Assembly: GCA_028023455.1 (NCBI GenBank)
Contig: JAQFVV010000013.1
Coordinates: 15,512,258-15,576,257, forward strand
From: Epiperipatus broadwayi
Taxonomy: Eukaryota; Onychophora; Udeonychophora; Euonychophora; Peripatidae
Direction of reading: 5' to 3'
DNA: 64,000 bases
The notes below the pieces were generated by a model. It searched no databases. It had not been told where the DNA came from and worked only from the letters and a program-made list of their open reading frames with translations. This document shows positions 11,490 through 23,907 of this stretch, in pieces. The first letter of the stretch is position 1; every line of letters begins with the position of its first letter. A program made the translations under genes and the position numbers.

Positions 11490-13285
11490 AGCTTTCCAAA
11501 CACATTCAATTGTTATTAATAGCACACAAAGTTAGTAAATAACAATGTTTCAAGAGGTATTATTCTCTTCTCTTCTTCAGGTGTTGTTGGCCTGACCAAT
11601 GACAGTACTAGAATGGGGATCAAATCTGAACCATTAAATTCTGAATATTGAAATTAAGGTAACATTCTAATCAAATGAGCTAATCTGCCAAAGGCAAGAG
11701 TCAGTAAAAATTACATATACTTCATTATGAGATCCTCCTGATTTTTCCATTTTTTTCTTAAGAACAAGATTATTTAGTAATTTCTAAATATTACTTATAT
11801 TTGTTATTGTCATGTCAATAGTTTCTTTGAACTTTCTTCTTTGTACATTTTCCTCTCCAATATTTTTATATTTTCCTAATAGAACATATGTTTATTGCTA
11901 CATATATCATCTGCTACTGTATTTATATCTGCTTTCTCTTTTCTAATCATTAGTTTGTGCTCTTTCAATCACTTCTCAATGGGATGACTTGTTTCACCAT
12001 TGTCCAAGTGTGCTATAACTTTGGAAAACTATCCAGATGTTACATTGATTACAGATTTTCTTTAGATTGTCTGCTACTCCTGATATATATGGATACACTG
12101 CACTATCAATAATTGTTTTTTCTTTTGATGTTTCTCTTTGTTATCTATTTTCTAAGTTTGTTATATGTAGATATTTCCTTTTTCCAAATTATTGTTTCTG
12201 AGCAAACTTCTTTTGTTATGTTCCATAATTATAGTATAGCTCCATGTTTTATGTTTCTGATGTGATTGGATGTATATGCTAAATATTTTCCTGCATGTGT
12301 GAGTTTTCTGTAAACTATAGTTTTGATTTTACCATGAGACAATTTTGTCACAAGAACATCTAAGAATGTCAATTTTTGCTCGTTTTGATTCTATAATGAA
12401 TTTAATTAAAAAGAATATGTTGTTGAAGTTTGACCAGAATGTCTGTAATAATGCTTCACTATGCAGCCATACAACAAATGCCATCAATATAATATGGAAT
12501 GATATTTATGACTGTGGTTACAAGTTCTTCCATGTAAATGTTGCAAATCAGGGATAACAATGGTGAGCCCATAGTCATTTCTTAAATTTGATGGAACAAT
12601 TCTGTGTTGTATTGAAAGTATATTGTTATGCATAATGTTAATAGTTCCATTATGCTATCAACAGAAGGAGTTGTTCTGCTTTGGAAGCTATCATCATTTA
12701 GTCTTTGCTTCATCACAGAGTACATCTGTGAATAAACTTTTCACATTAAAGCTTAACAATATGCCAGTTCTTTTATTTTTTATTTCTTAATTAATTCTAT
12801 AAAATGCTTAAAACTTGTGTCTTGAATATCAGAGGACTAAGAACTTTGAGAAAAAATCTTGATAAGTTTTCATATGGTGGATTTCTAGTTCTTTCACATT
12901 ATAGGTAGACAATAAAGATGAGAAATTTTTCCGAAATAAGATATCAATTTATTTTTTTCTGAATGAAGTACTTGTAATGCTTTCTGAGTAATGCATGTAA
13001 TTTTGTTTCTATATTTGGTTGTCACTTTTTTACAATGACCTGCTATGAGGAGCTTTAGTATTTTGTTGTCATAATCAGTTGTATTTATCACAACTGTGAG
13101 ATTGCCTTTTTGTCTAGTGAGATCTAATAGCTTTTCTCTCATCATAGAAAATGTTTATTTTAAGTTCTGCTGCTTCCTCAGTAGCAAAGTTTAATCCTTT
13201 TTCCAGAACAGAAATTTCAGAATATCTAAAATGTTCAGAACTAATACTTTTAACTGATAAAGTTGGTAGGTTGTTTGGTACAGGA
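11490..13285 (-). pseudogene. Degenerate Penelope-like retroelement, minus-strand copy
   Basis: Read right to left, conserved PLE blocks appear in order through many stops and frameshifts. These are VLEKGLNFA (about 13200), NTTDYDNKILKLL and HLYCLPI (12894-13145), a finger/palm block ending LLSFNVKSLFTD (motif A region, about 12740), a decayed motif C (IDGICC, about 12500), DNLKKICNQCNIWIVFQ (about 12070-12020) and SHPIEK.LKEHK (about 11980-11950). The last two belong to the linker and the GIY-YIG endonuclease; the endonuclease core between them is missing. Family knowledge: PLEs pair an RT close to telomerase with GIY-YIG. The left end (about 11490-11740) is an inverted match to the right end of the plus-strand copy. 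Confidence 0.8.
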
Positions 13286-13289
13286 TACT

Positions 13290-14815
13290 TTTGATGTACC
13301 CATATAGTTTTACAAGCTTATTCTTTTGGCATTCTTTTATTTTTCCATTAAAACCTATAGTTAGTTCTAGAAATTCACCTTACCAAAACTTCTCAAAATT
13401 TCTTCTCAAAGTTCTTAGTCCTTTGGTAGACAAGACTCAGTCATTTGTCAAGGATTCTACACACTTTGTAGAATTAATCAAGAACATGAAAATTGAAAGA
13501 AGTGACAAATTGGTAAACTTTGATGTAGGTTTTTCATAAATGTACTAGTATGAAATTGTCCATTGTGAAGAAAAAACTAAATGATGATAATAGCTGACAA
13601 ATCAAAGCTAAATTGTGTATAACAGCATATTTTCAACTCAACAAAGAATTCTTCCATCAAAATCAAGGGTGGCTAAGGGCTCACTAGATCATCCTTAATT
13701 AGAAACATTTACATGGAAGAACTTGAAACTACTACCATAAATATTACTACATATCCATCTAACATATGGTTATTAATGATACATTTGTTGTATGGTAACA
13801 TGGTGAAGAACTATTACAAACATTCTGGATACACATCAACAATATATTCCCTTCAATTAAATTCATGACAGAATTAGAACAAAAATAAAATGTTCTTGTG
13901 TCAAAGTTCCCTCATCGCAAAATCAAAACTACAGTTTACTGAAAACTCACGCACACACGGACATACTTAGCATATAACATTTAATCCTAACATTAACACA
14001 AAACATGAGCTGTGACTATGGAACAGAGGCAAAAAAAACTGATTTGGTTACCCACCAGTTATCATTAAGAAAGCCTTAAATAGACAACAAAGAAGAAACA
14101 TCAAAAGAAAAAAAACAATTATTGGTACAGTAATGTATTCATAATACCACAAATAGTAGGCAAACTAAAAAAAATCTGCAATCAATATAACATCAGAACA
14201 GTTTTCCAAAAGCATATCACATTGCAAAGAATTTTAAAAACCACAAAACCTAAACTTAAAATATTGAAAAACAAAAATTGCATCTATGAAATATCATGTA
14301 AATGTGTAAGAATGCACATTAGTGAGACCAATCGGCCCATTGAAAAGCAATAAAACAGACATATCTAAAGTAACAGACCATGTATGTACCAATAAACATA
14401 TGTTTAAAGAAATAAAAATATATTGCACAGATAAGAAAAAATACAAAGAAGTTACTCACATACAATGGCGAATAACCCCTTAAGTCAATCCAGAGTAACA
14501 ATATATAAAACGTGGAAGCCACTAATATTAACCTTGCTCTTAAGGAAAAAGGAGAAAAATTAAGAGAAACTTCATAGAAAAGTCTACAAAATTTCTACTG
14601 ACTATTGCCTTTGTCAAAATAACTTGGTTAGAGCATTAATTTGAATTCAATATTTAGAATTTAAAGGCCAGATTTGATTCCCATGCTAATACTGTTACTG
14701 GCATACCAGCAAAACCTGAAGATAAGAGGAGAATAATATGACTTGGAACATTGTATATATTAATCTGTGTGACATTATTTAAAGTTAAATGTATTTGGAA
14801 AGTTTGAAAAAAGAT
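13290..14815 (+). pseudogene. Degenerate Penelope-like retroelement, plus-strand copy
   Basis: The frame at 13291-13539 encodes PLKPIVSSRNSPYQNFSKF, LSPLVDKTQSFVKDS and DKLVNFDV, which are PLE RT blocks leading into motif A. Downstream frames give the LYMEELE-type block near 13700-13730 and a motif C reading NDTFVVW (about 13780) where the family has a DD pair. Around 14150-14340 they give IVGKLKKICNQYNIRTVFQKH, KNCIYEISCKC and HISETNRPIEK, the linker and GIY-YIG endonuclease. Many stops make it non-functional. It starts inside the RT, so the N-terminal part seen in the minus copy is absent. Its 3' region (about 14590-14815) is an inverted match to 11490-11740. Confidence 0.8.
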
Positions 14816-17496
14816 TGGATTTTTCTAAAGACAATAAATATTTGATAATAGATTATGTAAATAATACAACATATAATTATTAGAATTCAACATACTTTTT
14901 AAAAGCATATACATATTCTCACTATAAATGAAGGCAATTGCTTTTTCAAAATAACTTTTAACATTCAAGAATTTCACATAAAAACAAGTAATTATAATGG
15001 TTTCCTACAGCAAAAAATTTAACTCATTTCTAAAGATTCAAAATATACAATAAATGTTAAATATATGATAAAAAAAATAAAGCTTACAATTGGAAAAAAG
15101 TATGTTATTAGTAATATTTTAAAAATTATTCTGGGTAAATATAATGTAAGCACATTTTAGATATGACTTTTTTAATAGATGTGATTTTTAAAAAAAAAAA
15201 AAAAAATTATCATTACCATTCTGAATTTACTATGTTGAATAAAGTTGTATTCTATTCAATTATAATTCAAACTAAAATGATGCACAATAAAAAATAAAAA
15301 AATTAAGACATTCATGTTATGCATCAATGATTTTTTTTTTGTAATTACTTAACAATGAGAGTTGATTTTTCATTCTGTAGGGTTACTTTAAAAATATTTT
15401 TAAATTCAATGATCTGATACTTCATCTATTTTACAAAAATGTGGTCTTAAATAAAAATTAGATTAAAAAAATGTAATGAACAGTTATTTTACTGTAGTGT
15501 TTTTTTTTTTTAAAATAATATTTGACATGTTTCCCAAGGAAAATAAAAATGTCTATTGATACAAAAATTTAAAAAATTATAAATGAAAATTAGTTAAATA
15601 GAAATTATATTTTAGATATTATTGTTCACATTTTTCATTTTATTTTTGGAGCATTATAATTCTGTGATGTCATTATTCTATGATGTCAATACAAAATGGC
15701 TGTAATTTAAAAGAAAATGATAGACATAAAAAAAAAACTCGAAGAAATTATTAAATATCACTATGGCAAATAATTATTAATAAAAGTAATGAGTATAAAA
15801 TGATTATAGCTATAATAAATCCTTGTGTAAAGGTTATCATGGATAAGGACAAATTATAGACATATCTATGTTTAAACATTTTTATTGTATGTACAAAAAA
15901 CTTGAAATTATTTTTTAATGTAATATCACATCATCCATGGAAAGCTTTGAAATCAAATATTATGGATACAGCAGCACCACTGAACATTTCAAGTATCTGA
16001 AATATGACAAACAACCCTTTTTCTAAAGCAGCATTCATTATATGGCTCAAATCCCAATCTTATCTTTGTTCAATAGTAAATTATTACAATTTCCCTTTAC
16101 AAATTCCAAACTTTTTACACTCCTTCATCTGACAGTACTTTTAGATAAATATAATTATTACACTAGAGATTACTATATCACTTTTAGATTAGTGATAAAC
16201 TTTAAAATTAATTAAAGATAAATATATTTATTCTTACTAAATACAACCACATAGCATCATTAACACTATTCTCCTTTTTTCTCAAATGTGTGCTTGTAAT
16301 ATCTTAGATATGACCTCCATCTTATGCACTTATTTCTATCATATCAATGAAGATATCTGAAAAAGGCAAAAAATAGAGTTTACCTTGAAAATATAAAACA
16401 ATAATAATTTTTGGTACATTTTCATATAAAATGGAATTGTTCTTAAAAACTTCTGCAACTGTTAACTAGAATGGCAAAAAAAAAAAAAATTATCAATGAA
16501 AATTCTCAAAAAAAAAAAATTATATTTTATTAGTGCATAAAAGTTTTATATTTTACTCTACTGTTTTGATTTTTAAAAAATAAATACATAAAAGATAACT
16601 GCAGAAGAGTTAAATTTTAAATATTAAGATTTTATCATCTAGGCTAGTAGAAGTAATATATTAGACATAGCATGTTAATTAAATAAACATTAATTCTACA
16701 TAACATTAATAGTGGTACTGAAAACATCACTAATATACAAATAGAAAAGAGGTATTCACATTTATATATTAATCCATAAAAATAAATGTGATGATAAAAT
16801 AGTACTTGAACAAAAAGACTAGTAAATAAAATATATAAAAATGAACATAATACTAGTTTCCTTTTTTTTTTTAATAAATATAATTTTTTCCTAACTAAAA
16901 TACACGTTTGAATAAATCTTTTACAAAATGCTTCCAATAAAAAAAAAAAAAAACAATCTCACCTACAGAAATAGAATGGTTTCTTACTCAGGAGTTCATA
17001 AAAAGTTCCAAGTACCAGAAATGACAAAACAAAAGCTCTTGAGTTCCTGAGCCTGCCACTCTAAAGTCACACAAAGCAGAAAGATAATCAAATACTTTAT
17101 TGTTCATGAGTTTATACATCAAAGATGACAGAGAATGAGCAATGATTCATGACTTGAACTCTATAATCTACTGCTATCATTGCATAAAATTAAGCAGGTC
17201 TATGATTTCTCTTATTATTGATGAAGATTATATCAACATTCATTTGGCTGAGTGAACTTGAACTTATTTTAGTTCTTAGCTAGTAATAACTAGATATCCA
17301 TTTACTGAGTAATATTTGATGGTTAACTGGTTGATTATACATTGATAAAATTCTTGAGTTTTCTTGGGAAAATATCAGATGCCTCAAAAACTTATCTGTT
17401 GCAACAAGAATTATATTTTATGACTAACACATTAAAAAATCTAGAGATTATAAAATATGATAACAAATATAAATCATAGCAATATAAAATACTTAC
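14816..17496. other. AT-rich intronic sequence downstream of elongase exon 3
   Basis: No coding signal seen; the 97-codon minus frame at 16644-16937 is low-complexity I/L/F/Y and is taken as chance. It includes repeat P copy 3 (15655-15840). A block at 16985-17030 (GTTCATAAAAAGTT then AAGTACCA) recurs near 18725-18760, evidence of another diverged family. I looked here for the next elongase exon and did not find one. Confidence 0.5.
15655..15840 (+). repeat. Diverged interspersed repeat 'P', copy 3
   Basis: Shares ATTCTATGAT, CAAAATGGCT, ATCACTATGGCAAAT and TAAAGGT in the same order as the copy at 5335-5530. Confidence 0.45.
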
Positions 17497-17577
17497 CCTC
17501 AACTCAGTAGGATCATGTGATACTCTATATGGCTGACAAATGTAATTATATCCAGCTTCATAACTTCCCCACAATAA
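17497..17577 (-). CDS. ELOVL4: ELOVL4-like fatty acid elongase, coding exon 3
   Basis: An 81-base, phase 0-0 exon encodes 27 residues starting LLWGSYEAGYNYICQ and ending HDPTELR. It is bounded by an acceptor TTATTTTTAG and a donor GTAAGT on the minus strand. The residues match the ELOVL4 segment after the first membrane span; vertebrate ELOVL4 has the G-S-Y-N-A-G-Y-S-Y-I-C-Q pattern at this point, followed by a short variable stretch ending in V-R. In the family this segment precedes the second membrane region and the exon with the HxxHH catalytic box. That exon is not in this window and should lie before position 1, since the introns here are 7-22 kb long. Confidence 0.9.
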
Positions 17578-19289
17578 CTAAAAATAAAGTGAAAATCACT
17601 GTTTACATGTATTCATATAAACAATTACAATGTGCATATACGACTATCTGGAATTATATCATCATTAGCATAGTTTAGATAATAAAAAGAGATCAATCCT
17701 CTTCATATGATATAAAATAAAACCTTACATCTTTTTAAAATATTTGCTACAAAAGTATTTATTTCCCACTTAGACCACATATAAAACTTTTCTTTTATAC
17801 ATGTACTAGTTGTATAACATTATATTCGCTGAACATAGGCCTACAAAATAGACATTACAAAAAATAATATCCAATAAGAATAATTACATTTTTATATTTT
17901 AAGTTAATTATAACTGTAGTAATTTAAGACAGAAAGCATACAACTATTTTCATTCTTTCTTATGAAACAGTTTTTTATAACATTTCCTAAACTTTCAGAC
18001 ATATCAACTGCAAAATCTAGATGATTTAAGCAATTTTCATTTATTTTTATTCTCTTAAGTTCCTGTTATGTGATAAATGTGCAAATATGTCTATACTAAT
18101 ATGTGTACATAAAAATCACATTGAGTATATACTTGGAAATAGTAGGCTTATTCTAAAAGAATATATTGGAAGTATTTAGCATAAGAAAAAAGTGATAGAA
18201 ATAAAATGATCTACAAAAGTACTCATGACTGAAGATTAAAAGAAATGAGGGGGAAAGGCTTGCAGAATTTTTGGTATCTATTCAACAATGATAGGAAGCA
18301 ATTTAATCAATAAAATCACTGAAAATATTTTAGATAAAATGTTTAACATTAATATTCCATAATAAATACTGTCTTCTTTACTATCCCCAGTATTTTTATA
18401 ATCTAGGACAATGGAAGCATTATCTATGAGTCTACATATACTTGAAAAATTCTGTCTATGGCTTTTATGTTTGCAAGATATTCAAAGATCTGTTTTTAAC
18501 TTCATTAAACTGGGTGCCTTAATCTGAACATAAATGATTAGATAAGATGATTTAGTTTCATTAATGAAAAAATAATCTAAAATATTATCACTACCTGTTC
18601 AAAATGTATTAATAGATGAACAAGTGCTATCTATTGAAAATTCAGCTTTTTTTTTTTTTTCTGTTAAAAAAAAAAAAAAATCTTTAAAAAAAATAATTGT
18701 AATCAAATGGCTTTATTGCTTGGTGGTTCATAAAAAGTTTGAGTACCAAAAGTGACAGATCTGGGTGCGATATGTGGACTTTAATCACCAGAAGTTACTA
18801 TCCTATCACTGCATCAAATAATGCAAAACAACTCTATAATATTAAGCAACATTCGAAACTGTGCTGAAATTTGAAAAAAACCCGCCCAAGTGAAAATCAA
18901 ATACATCAAAAAATAAAATCTAATGGCAATGCTATAAACATTAACATTTAATAATGACAGAGAGAAAACATTATGCGTATATCTAGTAATTTGGAAATAA
19001 AAAATAAAGATATTTTATTAATTAATGTTAATGAAAAAAAATGTTCACCATTTTTTATTGGAGACAAAAAAACAATGTATCCTGAACAATTTGGGAAAAG
19101 ACAAGAGCTCATAAAGATGAATAATGGGTTGTCAGCAATTCTATAATGCTTTAATAATTGATCAGAAAAAACTCGTGTTAATGTAGTTACAAGTGACCAT
19201 ACTGTTTTTGTTTATCAATTCCAAATCTAAATAATTAATGACTTTGCAGAGATCAGACTACAAATATAACATGTGGCAAATTTATATAT
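17578..19289. other. Intron sequence, no gene seen
   Basis: AT-rich intron between elongase exons. It has A and T runs (for example near 18643-18680) and the second copy of the GTTCATAAAAAGTT repeat near 18725-18760. No coding signal seen. Confidence 0.5.
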
Positions 19290-20032
19290 ATATCGGTATG
19301 TAATAAAAAATTTCAAAATTTGAAAAAAATTAATACAAGACAAACTTTTTTACTTTTTTTTTTTATTAACTACAGTATTTAATTTTACATTTTTTCATAC
19401 ATATTTTAATCAGTACCACTATTTGACAATATGCATTCGTTTGCGAACTGGTAAGAAATCAGATTTGTGACATGATGTACAACTAGCGCCACTTTCAGTC
19501 TTGTGCTGTGTTAATGGTTTTCTGTTTCTATATTTAAAAAAATGAGATTGCAATCAAAACAAAAAGAATATACATTATCATTAGAAAGATTATTTTCAGT
19601 TTATAAAAGCAATAAAATCTTCATTATTATTATTATTATTATTTTTATAAAATATAGAATTTTATTCAGAAATTTAGTTACAATATATGATAATAGTTAA
19701 ACATAGGATATATTACATGATAATCAGTGGGATGAAAGCTCATTATTGATATCTTGTTTGACACCAGCTAAAAGGACTAATATGAAGCATATCAGCAAGG
19801 AACGAGTCTGAAATAGTATCCTGTTGATATAGATGACCACGCTTGCATGTCTCATATAGTTCAGCAATAGGTCTAATTCTTTGTCCACGCTCCACATGAC
19901 CAAAATGACCCTTCATACCACAGGTTACTTCCATAACAACTCAGGATCTGGGCAATAATCATGCAGAGCAAGGTAAGTTATCACAAAGGGATGCAGGCCA
20001 TTCAGCCTCAAATTACTCACCAGGGAAGATTT

Positions 20033-20673
20033 CTATTTAGGAGTGAAAGGGATCAGCTTTGGGGGCCAGATCAATAACCTCCATGTGGAGTCATAGATGT
20101 AAGAGGGGGCCATATTCTGGTCCCTTTTCTGAATTTTTTCCATTTTGTTAATATAGAGTTCAAGCGTACGCTCTAGTGCATGATTAAAGGTGAGCCAGCA
20201 CCGTGTGTACCATAGCGAAAACAGTATAAATGTTATTTCGTATCTCTGGGATGGATCCACATAGTATATTGTCAATGAGAGTCGACAGGGCAGGCGTATT
20301 AACATGGAGGCTATAAGGATTCTGAAAGGGGTGAAGAGAAACAGCAGAGGAGGTGAAGACAAGTTTCATCCTCTTTGAGGCATAGTGAGCAAGTGAATTC
20401 TATGTTTGAGAATCCTCGGTGATGCACCAAAAAGTGTTTAGTAGGCAAGGCGTTAATATTTATCTTCATCAGGAAATCAAAATATCTGGGTTCAAGAAAC
20501 CATCGCTTAAATTTCTTGATTAGCAGATGATTGTTAAGCCTGAGGATAGTTGATCGGGGCAGCTTATCTGTGGGAGTGACCTCTCTGGAATGTGAGTAGT
20601 TAGGATATTGCAGACACATTCTGTAGAAAGAATTGTAGGAACATTGGAAAATGAAAGTATCTATGGAATCCAT
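20033..20673 (-). pseudogene. LINE ORF2 C-terminal region with Cys/His knuckle
   Basis: Two overlapping frames (20311-20673 and 20033-20362) carry on from the RT frame after frameshifts near 20620 and 20340. The first has FLVHHRGF then CSLCLKEDETCLHLLCCF, the CxxC...H...C arrangement of the zf-RVT region found at the end of many LINE ORF2 proteins. The second continues to WRLLIWPPKLIPFTPK and a stop. Together with the 5' frameshift, ORF2 carries at least three frame breaks. The 3' untranslated part runs from about 20032 to 19632. Confidence 0.8.
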
Positions 20674-22630
20674 TGAGTTTTGTGTGTTTCTGTAGATTTC
20701 TCAAGCTTATTGTTGCACTTTTCCCCTCTCTAATCAGATCAGTGCACATCTTGTGTATTTTCCTGATGAAGACTTTGGTAAAATTGACTACTGGGGTGAA
20801 ATAGGATATTCTAGGGAATATTAGTATGTTGATGAGGGAGGACTTGGCGAACATGGACATGTAAACTTTGGATAGAGAGGATGTGATTCTCTGTGTGGAT
20901 TGAAGTAGCTTTCCTTGGATAGATCTCCTCATGGCAGACATGGATTCAAATATAGGGAAGCCCAAGAAGTTCTGAGGCTTTGCTGCAAATGGTCCTGGAA
21001 TGGTCTTACCCGAAGATATATACCAGGCAGATGACTTGGCCATATTAAATTTGAGGCCGGATTGATCGGAGAATTCTTTAAGTATTGATAAGAGTCTTGG
21101 AATTAATTTTTTTGATGGAAGGAAAATGGCCAAGTCATCCATATAGGTGATGTGATGAATTGATGTATTGAAAATTGGGATATGAATGCCAGAAAGAGAT
21201 CTCTCAATTTGAAGAAGCAGAGGGTTGAGGTAAGTAATGAAAAACAGGGCACTCAGAGGAGAGCCTTGTGGAATGGAGGATGTGGTGTAGAATGGATGAG
21301 AAAGCTTCCCATTAAGTGAGATGCACAATTCACGATTGTAAAGGAGGTTTCTAATAATATTTATGATTCCAGTAGAAATGTCATGCTCACCAAGTAAGTT
21401 TAAAAGGGTATTGAGTTGAATAGAATCAAAGGCAGCTGCAATGTCGAGCTGCACAACCACTGGTCTAGATTGCCTGGGGGATCTGATGTGGTTAGTAATG
21501 ATTTTAAAAAGATTGATAGCATTTGTGGTTGAGCTGTCCTTTTTTGCAAATTGATATTGCGAAATAAGGGGAAGAATCTTGTTTTGAATTTTGTCCTTGA
21601 TGATAGATTCAATGACCTTGACCATCAGTGGAGTCATAGAGATGGGCCGCAGGTTCTCCAGCGGGGACGGAATTATGTTGCGCTTTAGAAATGGCACTAT
21701 TACTATGGAATAAAGACCACTGATTTCATGGACACCAGAAGAAAGGTGATTAACCAAGTTGTACATGATTGGAACCGAGAATGTAGACAGGTGCAGAAGG
21801 AAACGGGGAATTGCATGGAGCCCTGGATGGGTCCTTTCAGGCATCGAGGTTAACTTAGACAGAACATCTCTCTCCAAGATGCCATGGTCAGAGGGAGAAG
21901 AATCCCATATTGAGTCCTGTTTAGAGTCAGGCACATGAGTGGAAAACTTTTCCCTGAAGAACAAAAAAATTTTTAGAAGCATGTTAGATCCTGAGTAAAG
22001 GTTATTTCCAACTGTAATAGATGGAGGAGTGGGTTTCTTGTCTCTATGGCCCAGAGCCCACCTAATGTAGCCCCTGGACCAATTGCGGGGTTGGTTCAAG
22101 AAATTTTTTGACTTTTTGATAGAGAGATACTCTGCCAAAATCAACTGTTTATTTTTGTATTGGGATTTCAAGTTGATTATGGATTCTATAGGAATTGTAT
22201 CAAGGGGAAGATTTTTAAGGGTGTTGTTGAATGATTCAAGTTCTATCAGGAGTGAAGATGGCCCTTTATTATGTAATGTATAGTTTGAGATTAATGACAT
22301 TAAAATATGGATGAAGGCAAACCAGGCATCGACTGGTGGCAAAGACAGGATATGAATTTTGTGAAAATATATGTATGCCTCAGAGATGATGGCTTCAGGT
22401 GATGTGGACTTGAGAAGGATTCTCGTGGTTGTGCTCAGACCTGGAATATTGGATGACTCAAGATTTAGAGATAGTTTAATGGATAATGCCAAGTGGTCGG
22501 AAAAGGCTATAGGTTGGAGTGAGGGGTCAATCAGAAAGTGTAGATCAGGAATATAGTAGATTAGGTCTATGAGAAAGGTATACCTTCTAGTATAGAAGGA
22601 AAAGGCATTCAGAGAAGAAGCCCTCTCCAC
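20600..22630 (-). pseudogene. LINE ORF2: end of APE endonuclease plus reverse transcriptase
   Basis: A 676-codon open frame remains. Residues about 44-50 (SDHLALS) are the end of an APE-type endonuclease. RT signatures follow: NLRPISM (about 326-332), motif A LDIAAAFDSI (about 395-404, Asp396 and Asp402), motif B SSIPQGSPLS (451-460), motif C YMDD (496-499) and GFPIF (557-561). The endonuclease continues upstream in another frame at 22587-22793 (LRDFNTSYQEF, the GDFN-like block), so one frameshift lies near 22600. The ORF leaves its frame near 20620 and continues in the next feature. YMDD is notable, since most APE-type LINEs carry FADD. The clade is not assigned. The start given is that of the open frame, not a true start codon. 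Confidence 0.93.
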
Positions 22631-23050
22631 TCATGAATCTGGTATTAAGACGATGTATATATTTGGCTGTAAATTCCTGGTAGGAGGTGTTAAAGTCCCT
22701 GAGGAAAATCATTGGATACGGGTTGGAAGCAATTGTGATGTTAATCTGTTGGATTATCTGTTGAATTAGTAATTCATTTTGGTAGAGGTACACATAAATT
22801 ATTAAATCTTCATTATTATTTATTTTAAAAATCTAAAAAAATATTTATTTCTGTTAATATCTAAGATTCTAAATACAACTTCAGGCCATATTCAAAAAAA
22901 AGTATTTCAAGTCAAAATAAGTTATTAATAATTTAAATTTTTTGATATCTAATAAATATAGTGAAATATGAAAAATATTAAAAAGAAATATGAATCGCAT
23001 AACTTCAAAATGGCATTAAAATAATCCACGTAAAACAAGACCCAGGTGTA

Positions 23051-23899
23051 ATATATAATTTTGAAACCCATTATAACTGGACCAATTTTGATACTACATA
23101 TAATAAGATAGGTAGAATTATTTTGGCATGTGGAATAACATTGTAACATAGATTCAGCACAACACCACTAAAAGGTTGCAAACAACTGTTCTTATTATTT
23201 ATACTTACTAACACTTGGCTAACTGTTGTTTATCTTATGAATTGTTTCTTTTACTTCTACATATTTAATAATGTTTTGATTTATGTAAAATATTGAGAGA
23301 AATCAGATGTAACTAGCAGAAAGATTTATTTAAAATATTTCTGAAAAAAACAACAACATATTATGATCTACATATCGTACTTAAAATTCATGACAGAAAA
23401 AGAAATATGCTATATTATTTTGTTTGCAAATATATTTTTGAAAATATTCAATACTATAAGATTATCTTTCAAGAAAAGAATGGATTCTATATATTAAATG
23501 AAAGTTAAAATTATAAATAAAACATGAATATTCATCAAATTAAAAAAAAAAAAATTTGCAACATTTCTAATTTAATTCAAATTTTGAAAAGATGCTATTT
23601 TTATGTAAAATGAAGAATTTTTCTAAATATATGGCAAATGACTTCTCACGATTTTCACAAGTTATCATTACACAACAGATTAAGGAAAAATAATTGAGGC
23701 CCAATTTATTATATATATTTATATTAAGTCCTTTGTTTGTAGGAAGATAGAAGAAATATGGATATTTCAAATGAATCATATAAATGTCTTTACAGCATAG
23801 TCATATTTGTTCTTTCTGACATTTTTCATCCATCAAACTTGTTAAAAATTACTTTAGATTTTTTTAGCGATTTACTTTCAATCCTATATTTTTATTTTC
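23051..23899. other. Intron sequence, no gene seen
   Basis: AT-rich. Short frames at 23567-23779 (minus) and 23758-23964 (plus) have no recognisable content. Confidence 0.5.
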
Positions 23900-23907
23900 A
23901 TCTAAAG

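Larger units (their letters stand above)
19615..22820 (-). mobile_element. 5'-truncated APE-type LINE with 17-bp target duplication
   Basis: A non-LTR retrotransposon on the minus strand is flanked by the 17-bp direct repeat AAATCTTCATTATTATT at 19615-19631 and 22804-22820. Read on its own strand, it starts inside the endonuclease domain, continues through RT and a C-terminal zinc-binding region, and ends in an AATAAA motif and an (AAT)n tail. The insert interrupts Tigger-like copy A. Truncation at the 5' side and a tail at the 3' side are the signature of target-primed reverse transcription. It is less AT-rich than its surroundings, so it is probably among the younger insertions here. Confidence 0.9.
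19290..23048. mobile_element. Tigger-like (Tc1/mariner type) element copy A, split by a LINE
   Basis: The left part (19290-19614) and right part (22821-23048) match consecutive pieces of the element at 47789-50201. Left blocks include GACAAACTTTTTTACTTTTT, CACTATTTGACAATATG and CACTTTCAGTCTTGTGCTGTG; right blocks include AAGATTCTAAATACAACTTC and AAGTCAAAATAAGTTATTAA. The right terminus reads GTAAAACAAGACCCAGGTG followed by TA (23049-23050), the inverted-repeat end seen in copies B and C. The outer left terminus is missing. No transposase is visible. Confidence 0.7.

Noticed and set aside
16644-16937. 97-codon hydrophobic minus-strand frame next to the elongase exon, considered as the missing membrane exon
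   Set aside because: No HxxHH box, no family residues and no splice sites in the right phase; low-complexity chance frame.
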